Notes under the pieces: model-generated
Databases searched by the model: none
Told to the model about the DNA's origin: nothing
What the model saw: the letters and a program-made list of their open reading frames with translations, nothing else
Origin: Pseudomonadota bacterium
GTDB lineage: Bacteria; Desulfobacterota; Desulfobacteria; Desulfobacterales; JAHIVH01
Direction of reading: 5' to 3'
Length of the DNA: 64,000 nucleotides
Assembly (NCBI GenBank): GCA_018816735.1
Contig: JAHIVH010000120.1
Location: 16,266-80,265 of the forward strand
Translations under genes and position numbers: made by a program
Shown: positions 51,765-61,447 of the stretch, in pieces
How positions within the stretch are numbered: the stretch's first letter is position 1
Layout: each line of letters starts with the position of its first letter

Positions 51765-53387
51765 TTAAATGATATCAATGGTCTGTCTGGTTTTAAAAAG
51801 CCTTTTGCTGAAAACCGTCCGGTTTTCATTGTCGTGAAGGGCCAACATGCGCCTTATCTGTTCCGGAATGGTCTTCACAATATCTGATGCAAGATATCCC
51901 ACAGGGCCGATCTCTTCTGAAAGGGTATCGGATGTCTTCCCGTGAAGATAAACGGCTGAAACAGCGGCATCTTCAGGGGACAGGCCCTGGGCGACAAGAC
52001 CTGCTATCATGCCTGTCAATACATCTCCCATGCCTGCGGATGCCATCCCCGGATTCCCGGTTTGATTAATCCATACCCTGCCATCCGGATGGGCGATAAT
52101 CGTTTTTGCGCCCTTAAGGACCAGATAAACATGATATGTTGATGCAAATTCCCGGGCTATAGCGATACGGTTCTTTTGGATGGTATTGACGTCTGTTCCC
52201 ATGAGGCGGGCCATTTCTCCGGGATGAGGTGTCATGATCACCGGTATGCTTGCTGTTTTTAATATATCCACATGTCCTGACAGACAGTTTAATCCGTCTG
52301 CATCAATCACCATCGTGATACGGCTTTCTTCAACCAGTTTACGGACCAGTTTTTTGGTGGAAGGGTCCGTGCCAATGCCAGGACCAATGGCGATGCATTT
52401 TTTATCTGCCATGAGATTTAAAATGGCATCAAAGGATAATTCGGACAGATTGCCGTTTTTTGTTTCCGGAAGAGGGTAGGTCATGCCTTCTGTGATAAGT
52501 GATTCAAGAACGGGGTTGAGATTTTTGGGACATCCGAGGGTCACAAGACCTGCACCTGTCCGAAGCGCTGCCATCGATGTCAGTGCGGCAGCACCAGTTT
52601 TCCCTGGTGACCCGGCGATTATAAGGAGGTGGCCGGTATGGCCTTTATGGGTTTCAGGGGCGCGAACAGGAAATGTTTTTCTGACCAACTGGTCTGTAAT
52701 AAGGAAATGATTGGGTTTGACGTCGTCTCTGATATGGTGGGGAATGCCAATATCGATAATTTCTATTTTCCCGGCATATTGTGCGCCTGGAAAGACAACA
52801 TGTCCGGGTTTTGCAAAGGCAAAGGTAACGGTGACGTCAGCATTGATGGATATGCCGCAGACTTGGCCTGTATTTGAGTTAATGCCGGATGGAATATCAA
52901 CACTTAATACGTTTTTTTTCTGTTCGTTTACAAATGCAATCACGTCTTTATAATGGCCTCTGACATCCGAATTCAGGCCGGTACCCAAAATGGCATCCAC
53001 ATAGAGATGTTGATGGGCCATGTCCGCTTTTTTTTCCTGAAAAGCTGCGGTATCTGTTACCTCACAAACCTCTATATTCAAAGGAGCGAGGAGGGAAAGG
53101 TTTAAAGCGGCATCCCCTTTGACTTTCTCTTTTTGGGTCAATAAAAATACAGTGGGTCTTACACCTTTTAAAAAAAGATATCTTGCAATGACAAATCCGT
53201 CTCCGCCGTTATTTCCGCTTCCGGCCAGTATCCCCACTTTTTTATTTTCAAGATCGCCAAACTGTTCCATAAGGACGCGGGTTGCCCCGCGGCCTGCATT
53301 TTCCATGAGAACGACCCCTGGTATGCCAAAAGAGGTAATTGTTCTCTGATCCATTTCCCGCATCTCTTCAGCCGTAACAAGTTCCAT
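51765..53387 (-). CDS. nnr: Bifunctional NAD(P)H-hydrate epimerase/dehydratase
   Basis: VLAGSGNNGGDGFVIARYLF, DIPSGINSNTGQV, HKGHTGHLLIIAGSPGKTGAAAL, GNPGMASAGMGDVLTGMIAGL. Confidence 0.95.
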   Translation of the reverse strand: MELVTAEEMREMDQRTITSFGIPGVVLMENAGRGATRVLMEQFGDLENKKVGILAGSGNNGGDGFVIARYLFLKGVRPTVFLLTQKEKVKGDAALNLSLLAPLNIEVCEVTDTAAFQEKKADMAHQHLYVDAILGTGLNSDVRGHYKDVIAFVNEQKKNVLSVDIPSGINSNTGQVCGISINADVTVTFAFAKPGHVVFPGAQYAGKIEIIDIGIPHHIRDDVKPNHFLITDQLVRKTFPVRAPETHKGHTGHLLIIAGSPGKTGAAALTSMAALRTGAGLVTLGCPKNLNPVLESLITEGMTYPLPETKNGNLSELSFDAILNLMADKKCIAIGPGIGTDPSTKKLVRKLVEESRITMVIDADGLNCLSGHVDILKTASIPVIMTPHPGEMARLMGTDVNTIQKNRIAIAREFASTYHVYLVLKGAKTIIAHPDGRVWINQTGNPGMASAGMGDVLTGMIAGLVAQGLSPEDAAVSAVYLHGKTSDTLSEEIGPVGYLASDIVKTIPEQIRRMLALHDNENRTVFSKRLFKTRQTIDII

Positions 53388-53409
53388 CGCAATCGCTCAA
53401 GTTTGAATT

Positions 53410-54129
53410 TTAAAGTTCTTTGACCAGTGCCAGCATCTCCCTCACGGCTTTATCCAGGCCCACAAGAACCGCACGTGAAATGATGCTGTGGCCGATGCTG
53501 TATTCGTCTATTTCCTGAATCCCTTTAAAGGCCTTGATCGTGTTATAGCATAATCCATGGCCGGCATTTACGCCGAGTTTAAGTTTTTTTGCGAGTTTGG
53601 CGGCGTTCACGATATTTAAAAATGCTTTTGTCCGCTTTTGAGGTGTATCTGCATCACAGAAACCACCAGTGTGAATTTCCACCATATCGGCATTTATCTT
53701 GTGTGCGATCCGGATTTGTTCTGCATCCGGGTCAACAAACAGACTTACGGGAATATGGGCACTTTTAAGCGTTTCCACACCTTCAGAAATAATGTCCATG
53801 TTCAGGGAAAGGTTCAATCCGCCCTCTGTTGTCAGCTCTTTTCGTTTTTCAGGAACCAGGGTGACCAGATCCGGCTTGACTTCAAGGGCAATACCCAGCA
53901 TTTCAGGGGTTGCGGCCATTTCAAGAATCAGTTTGGTCTTTACCGTTTGCCTTAGAATTTTTACATCCCTGTCTTTGATATGCCTTCTGTCTTCGCGGAG
54001 ATGGACCACGACCCCTTCTGCCCCTGCCAGCTCAACAAGGGCTGCCGCAGTTACCGGGTCCGGATAATTTATTTTTCGAGCCTCTCTTAAGGTAGCAATA
54101 TGATCAACATTTACAGCAAGTCCTGCCAT
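53410..54129 (-). CDS. pdxJ: Pyridoxine 5'-phosphate synthase PdxJ
   Basis: LAVNVDHIATLREARKINYPDPVTAA, VHLREDRRHI, NAGHGLCYNTI; ORF extends to 54138. Confidence 0.96.
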   Translation of the reverse strand: MAGLAVNVDHIATLREARKINYPDPVTAAALVELAGAEGVVVHLREDRRHIKDRDVKILRQTVKTKLILEMAATPEMLGIALEVKPDLVTLVPEKRKELTTEGGLNLSLNMDIISEGVETLKSAHIPVSLFVDPDAEQIRIAHKINADMVEIHTGGFCDADTPQKRTKAFLNIVNAAKLAKKLKLGVNAGHGLCYNTIKAFKGIQEIDEYSIGHSIISRAVLVGLDKAVREMLALVKEL

Positions 54130-54156
54130 GATGGACATCTCCTTAATTTTAATATT

Positions 54157-54618
54157 TTAAAAATAATCAAGTTCTGTATTGTTTTCTATCAATCTTAAAA
54201 GTTCTATACTCTTTGTTGTCATTTTTTTTTCTTCATTGGGGGAAGTATCATGGTCGTATCCGAACAAATGGAGAATGCCATGAACCAGAAGTTGAGATAG
54301 TCGTTCATCTGTTTTAATGCCGGCATGCTCTCCTTCCCGTATTGCCGTGTCTATAGAAATCACCACATCACCCAGAAGATGGGGAGAAATTTCACTGAAG
54401 TCGCCATCACACATGGGGAAAGAAATAACATTTGTGGGACCGTCACGGTTCAGGTAGTCCCTGTTTAACGATTCGATTTCCACGTCATTCACAATCGTTA
54501 TGGAAAGCTCATAATCATCACGAGATCCCAAGGCGCTTAATATGACTCTGGCCTTTTTCTTCAGTTGCGTCAGGGAAATTTTTTGGCTGGTCTGCCTGTT
54601 TGTTATCAGAACGTTCAT
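54157..54618 (-). CDS. ybeY: Endoribonuclease YbeY
   Basis: NRDYLNRDGPTNVISFP, LLVHGILHLFGYDHD; ORF extends to 54687. Confidence 0.94.
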   Translation of the reverse strand: MNVLITNRQTSQKISLTQLKKKARVILSALGSRDDYELSITIVNDVEIESLNRDYLNRDGPTNVISFPMCDGDFSEISPHLLGDVVISIDTAIREGEHAGIKTDERLSQLLVHGILHLFGYDHDTSPNEEKKMTTKSIELLRLIENNTELDYF

Positions 54619-56920
54619 CTTCCTTTTTTTCTTCCTGCTGCGTGGCTGTGGTTTCAGCATATTCGATTCTATGATGGTAGATACCATTTAATATTTTATT
54701 GAAACTTTTTGCAATACTGTGCAAGTCTTTCAGCGTAAGTTCGCATTCGTCAAGCTGGCCGTCAATGAATATTTTATTGATCAGATTCTGAACCAGCCCC
54801 TGTATCCGGGAGGGGGTCGGGTTGTCAAGGGTTCTTGAAGCTGCTTCGACCACATCTGCGAGCATGACGATTGCCGTTTCCCTTGTCTGGGGTTTGGGGC
54901 CCGGGTATCTGAAATCTTCACTGTTAACGGTTTGTCCCGCACCTTTCAGCTGTTTCGCTTTTTCGAAAAAGAAGCTCAGCAGGCTGGTGCCATGATGCTG
55001 CCTGATTGTATCGACAATATCCGCTCCCAGTTTTTCTTTTTTTGCGATTTCCACACCGTCCTTGATATGGGCTGTAATAATCAGTGCAGACATGGATGGT
55101 GCCAGTTTGTCGTGCTTGTTTTTCCCCGGTGTCTGATTTTCAATGAAATAGAGGGGCTTTGTGATTTTTCCCACATCATGATAGTATCCGCAAACCCTTG
55201 TAAGAAGAGGGTTTGCCTGGATTTCCGACGCTGCCGCCTCTGCCATGGTGCCTACGATGACACTGTGATTATAAGTTCCGGGGGCTTCTATCATCAGTCG
55301 TCTTAAGATGGGCTTGTCAAGGTTTGCCAGTTCCAGCAGCTTGATGTCTGTGGAGTAGTCGAAGAGAATTTCGATGATCGGGGTTATGCCCGAGGTTATT
55401 ATACCGGACATGATACCGCTTGCAAATCCGAATATCCAACCCCATAGCAGTCGTTCACCTGTTATCTGGTCCATATAAATATCAATTGCTGTGATCAATA
55501 TGATGTTCAATAAACTGATTTTTAAACCTGCCTTGATGAATACTTTCCGTTCACGGCAATCCTGAATCCAGAATGTGGCCATGGCACTCTGAAGGAAGAA
55601 GTACACAAATATTTCAAATTTATTCTGGAAAATGATTGTGGCAAAAACAGAGAGAATCAGTGCAAACGGAATGGCGATTTCGATGCCCAGGAAAAGGCAG
55701 ATCGTCATGGTCGCTGCAGCCATGGGCAGTGAATAGGCCAGGGAGGTGTCAGATACTGCAAATGCCAGTTCCGAAGATTTGGTAATAGGTAAAAAAGCGA
55801 TCATCTTGACCATGAAAAGAAATGCCAGCAGAATGAGGGCCAGAAAAAATAGATGTTTGTTCAGGTTGCGATCCATTTTTTTCTGGCGCTTAAAATGGAG
55901 CACATAGGAAATCATGAGAAAACAGAGGATCAGCATGGCCGTTCCCACACTGCTCGTTACGATATGTTTTTGTTTGGTCTGGGTCTCAAGGTTTTTCAAT
56001 TTGATCAGCTGGGGCATAGTTACCCGTTCGCCTTCACGGAGGAGCATTTCTCCTTCCTTGATCATATAAAGAACGGATTTGACTTCTGCCTCAGATGCTT
56101 TAAGCCTGTTTTCAGTTTCATTTTTGTTCAAGGTAATATTGGGCTGAATCAGTTTCTGCGAAAAATCAACGATAAGATTTTTAAGGTTAGAACTCGTATC
56201 TTTTAAAAGCGGTTCTCCAATAATTCTGACCATGGTTTTGGCCTGATCCAGGCCATAGATACGTTTCAGGTTTCTTACGACGGTTTCTTCATTTGTACCT
56301 ACCGATCGTAAAATGATGCCCTTGTCCTGTTCTTTAAGAAGAATTTCTTTATTTGTGACAACGCCGTTTTCAATAATCTCAGTGATGATTTTATTGATAA
56401 TCTCAGATATGTCAGTTGAAAAGTTATCTTTCTTGAGGATTTGAAATGCCCCTGAACTGATTGACGTACCAACAATATCTTCAAAGATGGTTTTCAGTTC
56501 ATCGTCTGAAGGTATTACTTTTGTATCCATCCGGGGAGCGGTTTCTGTTGTGCCGGCAGATTCTTCCAGCGGCTTTTCTTCCGGAGAAAGAAGGGTTTTC
56601 AATTCCTTGAAGGCGTGGAATACCCGTGATTTCAAGTCCGGAAGAAGTGCGGTGTCATGATCGTAAACCGTTAAAACAGAATCTATGGCCTGTTTCCGGT
56701 TGAATTCAGTGGCCACTGTATCTTCAATATAAAAATCTTTGGGGGCCTTTACATCTCTTTTGGCGATATCTCCCAGCTTGTAGGAATGCTGCTTCACTGT
56801 CAGGTTGGGGTTCAGGAAAAATGTAAATATGAGCGTGACAAAGATTAAAAGAAACCACAGAACCTGTCTTTTTGTTACTAGAAATTTGAAAAACGGCTTG
56901 GTATTTATTTTAAGGTCCAT
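54518..56920 (-). CDS. 7TM-HD (PgpH-type) HDIG domain membrane protein
   Basis: 7TM segment and HD domain PGTYNHSVIVGTMAEAAASEI, GYYHDVGKITKPLYFIENQ. Confidence 0.94.
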   Translation of the reverse strand: MDLKINTKPFFKFLVTKRQVLWFLLIFVTLIFTFFLNPNLTVKQHSYKLGDIAKRDVKAPKDFYIEDTVATEFNRKQAIDSVLTVYDHDTALLPDLKSRVFHAFKELKTLLSPEEKPLEESAGTTETAPRMDTKVIPSDDELKTIFEDIVGTSISSGAFQILKKDNFSTDISEIINKIITEIIENGVVTNKEILLKEQDKGIILRSVGTNEETVVRNLKRIYGLDQAKTMVRIIGEPLLKDTSSNLKNLIVDFSQKLIQPNITLNKNETENRLKASEAEVKSVLYMIKEGEMLLREGERVTMPQLIKLKNLETQTKQKHIVTSSVGTAMLILCFLMISYVLHFKRQKKMDRNLNKHLFFLALILLAFLFMVKMIAFLPITKSSELAFAVSDTSLAYSLPMAAATMTICLFLGIEIAIPFALILSVFATIIFQNKFEIFVYFFLQSAMATFWIQDCRERKVFIKAGLKISLLNIILITAIDIYMDQITGERLLWGWIFGFASGIMSGIITSGITPIIEILFDYSTDIKLLELANLDKPILRRLMIEAPGTYNHSVIVGTMAEAAASEIQANPLLTRVCGYYHDVGKITKPLYFIENQTPGKNKHDKLAPSMSALIITAHIKDGVEIAKKEKLGADIVDTIRQHHGTSLLSFFFEKAKQLKGAGQTVNSEDFRYPGPKPQTRETAIVMLADVVEAASRTLDNPTPSRIQGLVQNLINKIFIDGQLDECELTLKDLHSIAKSFNKILNGIYHHRIEYAETTATQQEEKKEDERSDNKQADQPKNFPDATEEKGQSHIKRLGIS

Positions 56921-56998
56921 ATGTGTTCACTTTATGTTTGGAGTAAAAACAATATTTCCGTGGGTATATCACAACGTGATGTTCTATAGACACAGAAA

Positions 56999-57982
56999 TT
57001 ATTTGGTATTTTCCGTTAAGGTTTCATAGGCTTTTATGATTTCCATGACAAGCTTATGGCGAACAACGTCTCTTTTGGAAAAAAATACAAATTGTATACC
57101 CTCGATGTCCTGAAGGATATTTTTAGCCTCAATCAATCCGGATGCTTTATCCTTTGGAAGGTCTGTCTGAGTGATATCGCCCGTGATAACAGCCTTGGAA
57201 TTGAATCCGATGCGTGTTAAAAACATTTTCATCTGCTCTGTGGTTGTGTTCTGCGCTTCATCCAGAATAATAAATGAATCGTTTAACGTCCGGCCTCGCA
57301 TGAACGCCAGGGGCGCCACTTCTATGATTCTCTGTTCCATCAGGCTCGCAACTTTCTCAAATGGAAGCATATCGTGCAGCGCATCATAGAGGGGTCTTAA
57401 ATAAGGGTCGACTTTTTCTGCAAGATCTCCGGGAAGAAACCCCAGAGACTCCCCTGCTTCAACAGCAGGGCGGGTTAATATCAACCGGTTGACCTTGCCT
57501 TTGGACAGTGCGGCCACTGCCATGGCCATGGCCAGATATGTTTTTCCTGTACCGGCCGGCCCGATTCCGAAAACAATATCAAAGTTTCTGATCGCCTCAA
57601 TATAATTTTTCTGGGTTGGATTTTTTGGGGTGACCGAACGTTTTTTTGACGTTACAAAAATCGTATCCAGAAAAATGTCCTTCAGTTTCACCCGATCATC
57701 AGATTTTAATGCTCTTACGGCAAAATCAATATCATTGGGATAAAGAGAAAATTTTTCTTTCAATATGTGATAGAGCTGGTTCAGTATATTTTCAGCAAGC
57801 CCTAAAGTGACCACATCCGCTTCAATGAGGACCGTATTCCCTCTTGCATTGATGGTTGCATCAATTGCTTGGCCGATTCTTTTCAGATTGCTGTTATGTT
57901 CACCAAACAGCTGTCTTGCCAAATCGAAATCCGGAAAAGTCAGTTCTGAACGGTTGTGCTGGGTATCTGTCATTTGGTCCAT
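56999..57982 (-). CDS. PhoH family ATPase
   Basis: [60 protein letters not shown]. Confidence 0.96.
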   Translation of the reverse strand: MDQMTDTQHNRSELTFPDFDLARQLFGEHNSNLKRIGQAIDATINARGNTVLIEADVVTLGLAENILNQLYHILKEKFSLYPNDIDFAVRALKSDDRVKLKDIFLDTIFVTSKKRSVTPKNPTQKNYIEAIRNFDIVFGIGPAGTGKTYLAMAMAVAALSKGKVNRLILTRPAVEAGESLGFLPGDLAEKVDPYLRPLYDALHDMLPFEKVASLMEQRIIEVAPLAFMRGRTLNDSFIILDEAQNTTTEQMKMFLTRIGFNSKAVITGDITQTDLPKDKASGLIEAKNILQDIEGIQFVFFSKRDVVRHKLVMEIIKAYETLTENTK

Positions 57983-58273
57983 TCATTCGTCATTATTGCG
58001 GTCACCGGCCGTTTAATATCCTTAATTGTCAATATGCAAATCAAGGATGGTCCTTAAAAAATTGTCTAATACATATCACACCTTTTCAAACGATTGCAAA
58101 CAGCAATCCTCGCGTTTGATTTAAAAACCCTTCTGAATGATCTTGACGGTTAAAATTCCATTTGATAATCAAAAGCCTTTGATAAAATTATAAATTTTTT
58201 TAATATTTTTTACGATTTTATGAAATAGCCTGATTGTAAGGCGCTTTCTAAATAATAAAAAAACCGGAGCGTT

Positions 58274-58849
58274 ATGAATCCACTTGATATGATTATCGTT
58301 GTGATTATGGCATTTTGTCTTATCCGAGGTCTTTTCAGAGGGTTTGTCAAGGAAATATCTTCAATCATCGGTGTCATGGCCGGATATTATGCTGCATATA
58401 CCTATTATCCGGACCTGTCCGACTACTTATCCGGTTTGATGTCGTCAGGAAAAATCTATATGAATGTATTGAGTTTTCTTGTGCTGTTTTGTGGTATATA
58501 TCTGATAATAAGCTTACTGGGCGTTTTGATTAAATTTATCATGAAAATTGCCTATCTCGGGTGGGTCGACCGAATTCTCGGAACCTTGTTCGGCGGCATC
58601 AAAGGAATATTGATTGTTTCCGTCATACTGATCGGGCTTGCAACGCTGTTGCCTAGAGATACGTCACTTATCCGGACATCCGTTCTTTCAAAACACGTGG
58701 CAAAGGTTTCTGTGGTCATGATAAGGGCCGTTCCTGATGAGATGAAAAGGGAATTCGGTGAGCGATTGAAGAAACTTAAAGAGTCATGGGGAGATCGCCT
58801 GGTCGATCAGGCAAAAGTGGCCTATAAAATAAATAAGGATTTAAAATAA
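58274..58849 (+). CDS. CvpA family membrane protein
   Basis: MNPLDMIIVVIMAFCLIRGLFRGFVKEISSIIGVMAGYYAA. Confidence 0.9.
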   Translation: MNPLDMIIVVIMAFCLIRGLFRGFVKEISSIIGVMAGYYAAYTYYPDLSDYLSGLMSSGKIYMNVLSFLVLFCGIYLIISLLGVLIKFIMKIAYLGWVDRILGTLFGGIKGILIVSVILIGLATLLPRDTSLIRTSVLSKHVAKVSVVMIRAVPDEMKREFGERLKKLKESWGDRLVDQAKVAYKINKDLK

Positions 58850-59620
58850 ATGGATGTGGACCGGATCATCCAGCTGATTCAAACCCTTCGGGGAGAAGGG
58901 GGCTGCCCCTGGGATAAAAAACAGACGCCGCAGTCGCTTTCAACCTATTTGATCGAGGAAGCATACGAACTGGTTGAGGCCATTGAAAAAGATAATGGGG
59001 ATGAGATCAGAAACGAACTGGGGGATGTGCTTTTTCAAATCCTTTTTATAGCTGAGCTCTACAGGGAAAAAGGGGCGTTCGATCTTGCCCAGATCATTGA
59101 AGAAAATATCAGGAAAATGGAAGGACGCCACCCTCATGTATTTGGTGATGTAAAAGTGACTTCCGTTCAGGACGTGAAAAAGAATTGGGACAAGATCAAG
59201 GCCAAAGAAAAAAAAGATACGGATGGGACATCTGCACTTGAATCTGTACCGGCATCTCTGCCCGCATTGATGAGGGCTTATCGTATTTCATCCCGGGCAG
59301 CCGGGGAGGGGTTTGACTGGGATGATATTGAAGGCGTCATGGAAAAAGTGGAGGAAGAATGGTTTGAACTGAAAGATGCGTTAAAAGAAAAAAGTATTAA
59401 GGATGTTGCCCTTGAATTTGGCGATATTCTGTTTACTCTTGTAAATGTGGCCCGTTTTGCCGGTATCCACCCGGAAACAGCGTTAAAGGATTCAACCGGA
59501 AAATTTGAAAAGCGTTATCTTCATATGAAAAAGGCGCTTGCCGGTAAAGGACTTTTGCTTCCTGAACTCAGTCAGGAAGAAAAAGATATTTTTTGGGAAA
59601 GGGCCAAGGCGGAAACATGA
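58850..59620 (+). CDS. mazG: Nucleoside triphosphate pyrophosphohydrolase MazG
   Basis: GGCPWDKKQTPQSLSTYLIEEAYELVEAI, ELGDVLFQILF, GRHPHVFGDV. Confidence 0.96.
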   Translation: MDVDRIIQLIQTLRGEGGCPWDKKQTPQSLSTYLIEEAYELVEAIEKDNGDEIRNELGDVLFQILFIAELYREKGAFDLAQIIEENIRKMEGRHPHVFGDVKVTSVQDVKKNWDKIKAKEKKDTDGTSALESVPASLPALMRAYRISSRAAGEGFDWDDIEGVMEKVEEEWFELKDALKEKSIKDVALEFGDILFTLVNVARFAGIHPETALKDSTGKFEKRYLHMKKALAGKGLLLPELSQEEKDIFWERAKAET

Positions 59621-59658
59621 TGGAATGGATTTTTTAAAATGAGTTGAGGGTGAGCGTG

Positions 59659-60000
59659 ATGACCATTACCAAAGGACTTCAAAAAGCTGAAAAACTTGAA
59701 ATACAATCCTATAAGCAACCCAAAGATGTTAAAACCCTGAGGGAAACGCATGTCCCGTTTTCAGGAACACCCAAAAAACATCCCTATCATCCTGATCGTG
59801 TGATTCTGGTGGCTGACCCGTATAATACGATTTCACATTACTACGAGTTCAGGGCAAAAGATATCACCTTTGTGGAGGAGCTGCCCAATATTGTTAATGT
59901 GGATGGCGAGACTGTGCCGGTTGCAAGAATCTGGGTGAAGAAAAAGTGTGTTGCCCTTCAGTGTATGCCATTTATGGTCGATGATATGGATGCCATTTAG
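59659..60000 (+). CDS. Conserved hypothetical protein
   Basis: ORF follows mazG; ATG at 59659; no family recognised. Confidence 0.6.
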   Translation: MTITKGLQKAEKLEIQSYKQPKDVKTLRETHVPFSGTPKKHPYHPDRVILVADPYNTISHYYEFRAKDITFVEELPNIVNVDGETVPVARIWVKKKCVALQCMPFMVDDMDAI

Positions 60001-60058
60001 GGGGAATAGAAGGGAAAGCACTCTTCCCGGGTCTCCCTTCCTTGTTTCAATCGTTTTT

Positions 60059-60448
60059 TTATTCGCCGTAAATATGAACCGTGTACTGTGTCCAGAAGCT
60101 CAGGATTTTAAGCGTTTCAAGATCAGCATAATAAACGGTTTTAATGCCATTTTTCCGGGCAATATCATAAATGGCATTGCTGTCCCATATGAAATTCAAG
60201 TAATAAAAAGAAAAATGTTTGACGTCACTCATGCCTTGCTTCGTCCCTTTTGGCGTTTCTTTCATATTCAGGTCCAGGGGCGTGATGGTGTGTGTATAAA
60301 CAAGCCCTCGATATGCCTGGCTGGTAATTCCTTTTAATGGCGGTCTGGGAGTACCGGGCTGGGGAATAACAATCACGTTGGTCGGTGAACATCCTGCCAT
60401 AAAAAAAATCAGAAGCGGAATGACAAGGGTGATGTAAAGGCGTTTCAT
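60059..60448 (-). CDS. TRL-like family lipoprotein
   Basis: Lipobox LIFFMAGCS; KGITSQAYRGLVYTHTITPLDLNMKETPKGTKQG. Confidence 0.65.
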   Translation of the reverse strand: MKRLYITLVIPLLIFFMAGCSPTNVIVIPQPGTPRPPLKGITSQAYRGLVYTHTITPLDLNMKETPKGTKQGMSDVKHFSFYYLNFIWDSNAIYDIARKNGIKTVYYADLETLKILSFWTQYTVHIYGE

Positions 60449-60478
60449 TCGAAATCCTCCATTGTTTTCAGATGGCGT

Positions 60479-60772
60479 CTAATCACCATATACGATGGTC
60501 GTTACTTTTGAATATAATCCGAAAAGAATGGAATAGGTCTTCTGGTCGGCATGCCTGATGACGGTTATTTCGCCATTTTCGGCAGCTTTCTTTGTCCCGG
60601 CATCCCCCCAGGCAACCAGCCAGAGAACGGATTGAAGGCTTGCTTCCCCTGTTTTTGTCCCGAGAGAGGTCTGGTCCATGTCTGTGTCAAGCGGTGTTTT
60701 AACATTCACATATGCACATCCGGTCATCATGATCGCCAAGCTTAGAATCAGACCCATTAAAAAACGTTTCAT
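60479..60772 (-). CDS. TRL-like family lipoprotein
   Basis: Lipobox AIMMTGCA; TPLDTDMDQTSLGTKTGEASLQSVLWLVAWGDAGTKKAAENGEI. Confidence 0.78.
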   Translation of the reverse strand: MKRFLMGLILSLAIMMTGCAYVNVKTPLDTDMDQTSLGTKTGEASLQSVLWLVAWGDAGTKKAAENGEITVIRHADQKTYSILFGLYSKVTTIVYGD

Positions 60773-61139
60773 ATTTTGTATTCTCCTTTTTCTTCGTTTG
60801 CTGCTTCAAATGATGCGTTGAAAAAAACGCTGCCGTTTATTGAAAAACGTTCTATCTTTATGAAGCGGTTCTGTCAACATTTCTCAGGGGAGGATGTCGA
60901 ATATTTCAGCCACAATCTGTTGCCGAATCATATTTTATACTACAAGACATTCGTTATTTTTTATCTAAATTACTTGTGTAAGAAATTGAATTCGCACAAT
61001 GAAAATGGATTTAAAATGTTATATGCATAGATTATAATAGGTTATTTGTGTTGACAATGACTATATCTGTCGATATCAAGAGTAATTACACAATTAATAA
61101 TTTAATGACTGAAAAATAGAATAGTATTTTCGGAGGTTC

Positions 61140-61406
61140 TTGAAGACCATGGCGTCATTGACTAAAATAGAAGAACTCCTTGATAGAATAAATGCATCGT
61201 TAGTCAAGAAATCAAAATATCTGGAACTGAAAAGGACCAATGCCTATTTTCTTATTGTGCTGAATGGTCACCGGGTAATTAAATCAGGGCTCACCATGGC
61301 AAAAACCCAGATCGTTCTGGAAGGGATGCTTGAAGGCATCAAGCTCGCTTTCTCAAGAAAATCTTCCGAAAAAACAAAAAAAAATCCGGATGTCAGTTCC
61401 TCTTGA
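61140..61406 (+). CDS. Hypothetical protein, 88 aa
   Basis: ORF with GGAGGTTCT 5' of start; TTG start at 61140 or ATG at 61149; no family recognised. Confidence 0.45.
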   Translation: MKTMASLTKIEELLDRINASLVKKSKYLELKRTNAYFLIVLNGHRVIKSGLTMAKTQIVLEGMLEGIKLAFSRKSSEKTKKNPDVSSS

Positions 61407-61447
61407 AAGGAAAAGACACCCGGCGTATCTGTTGAGTATTTTTCTAA

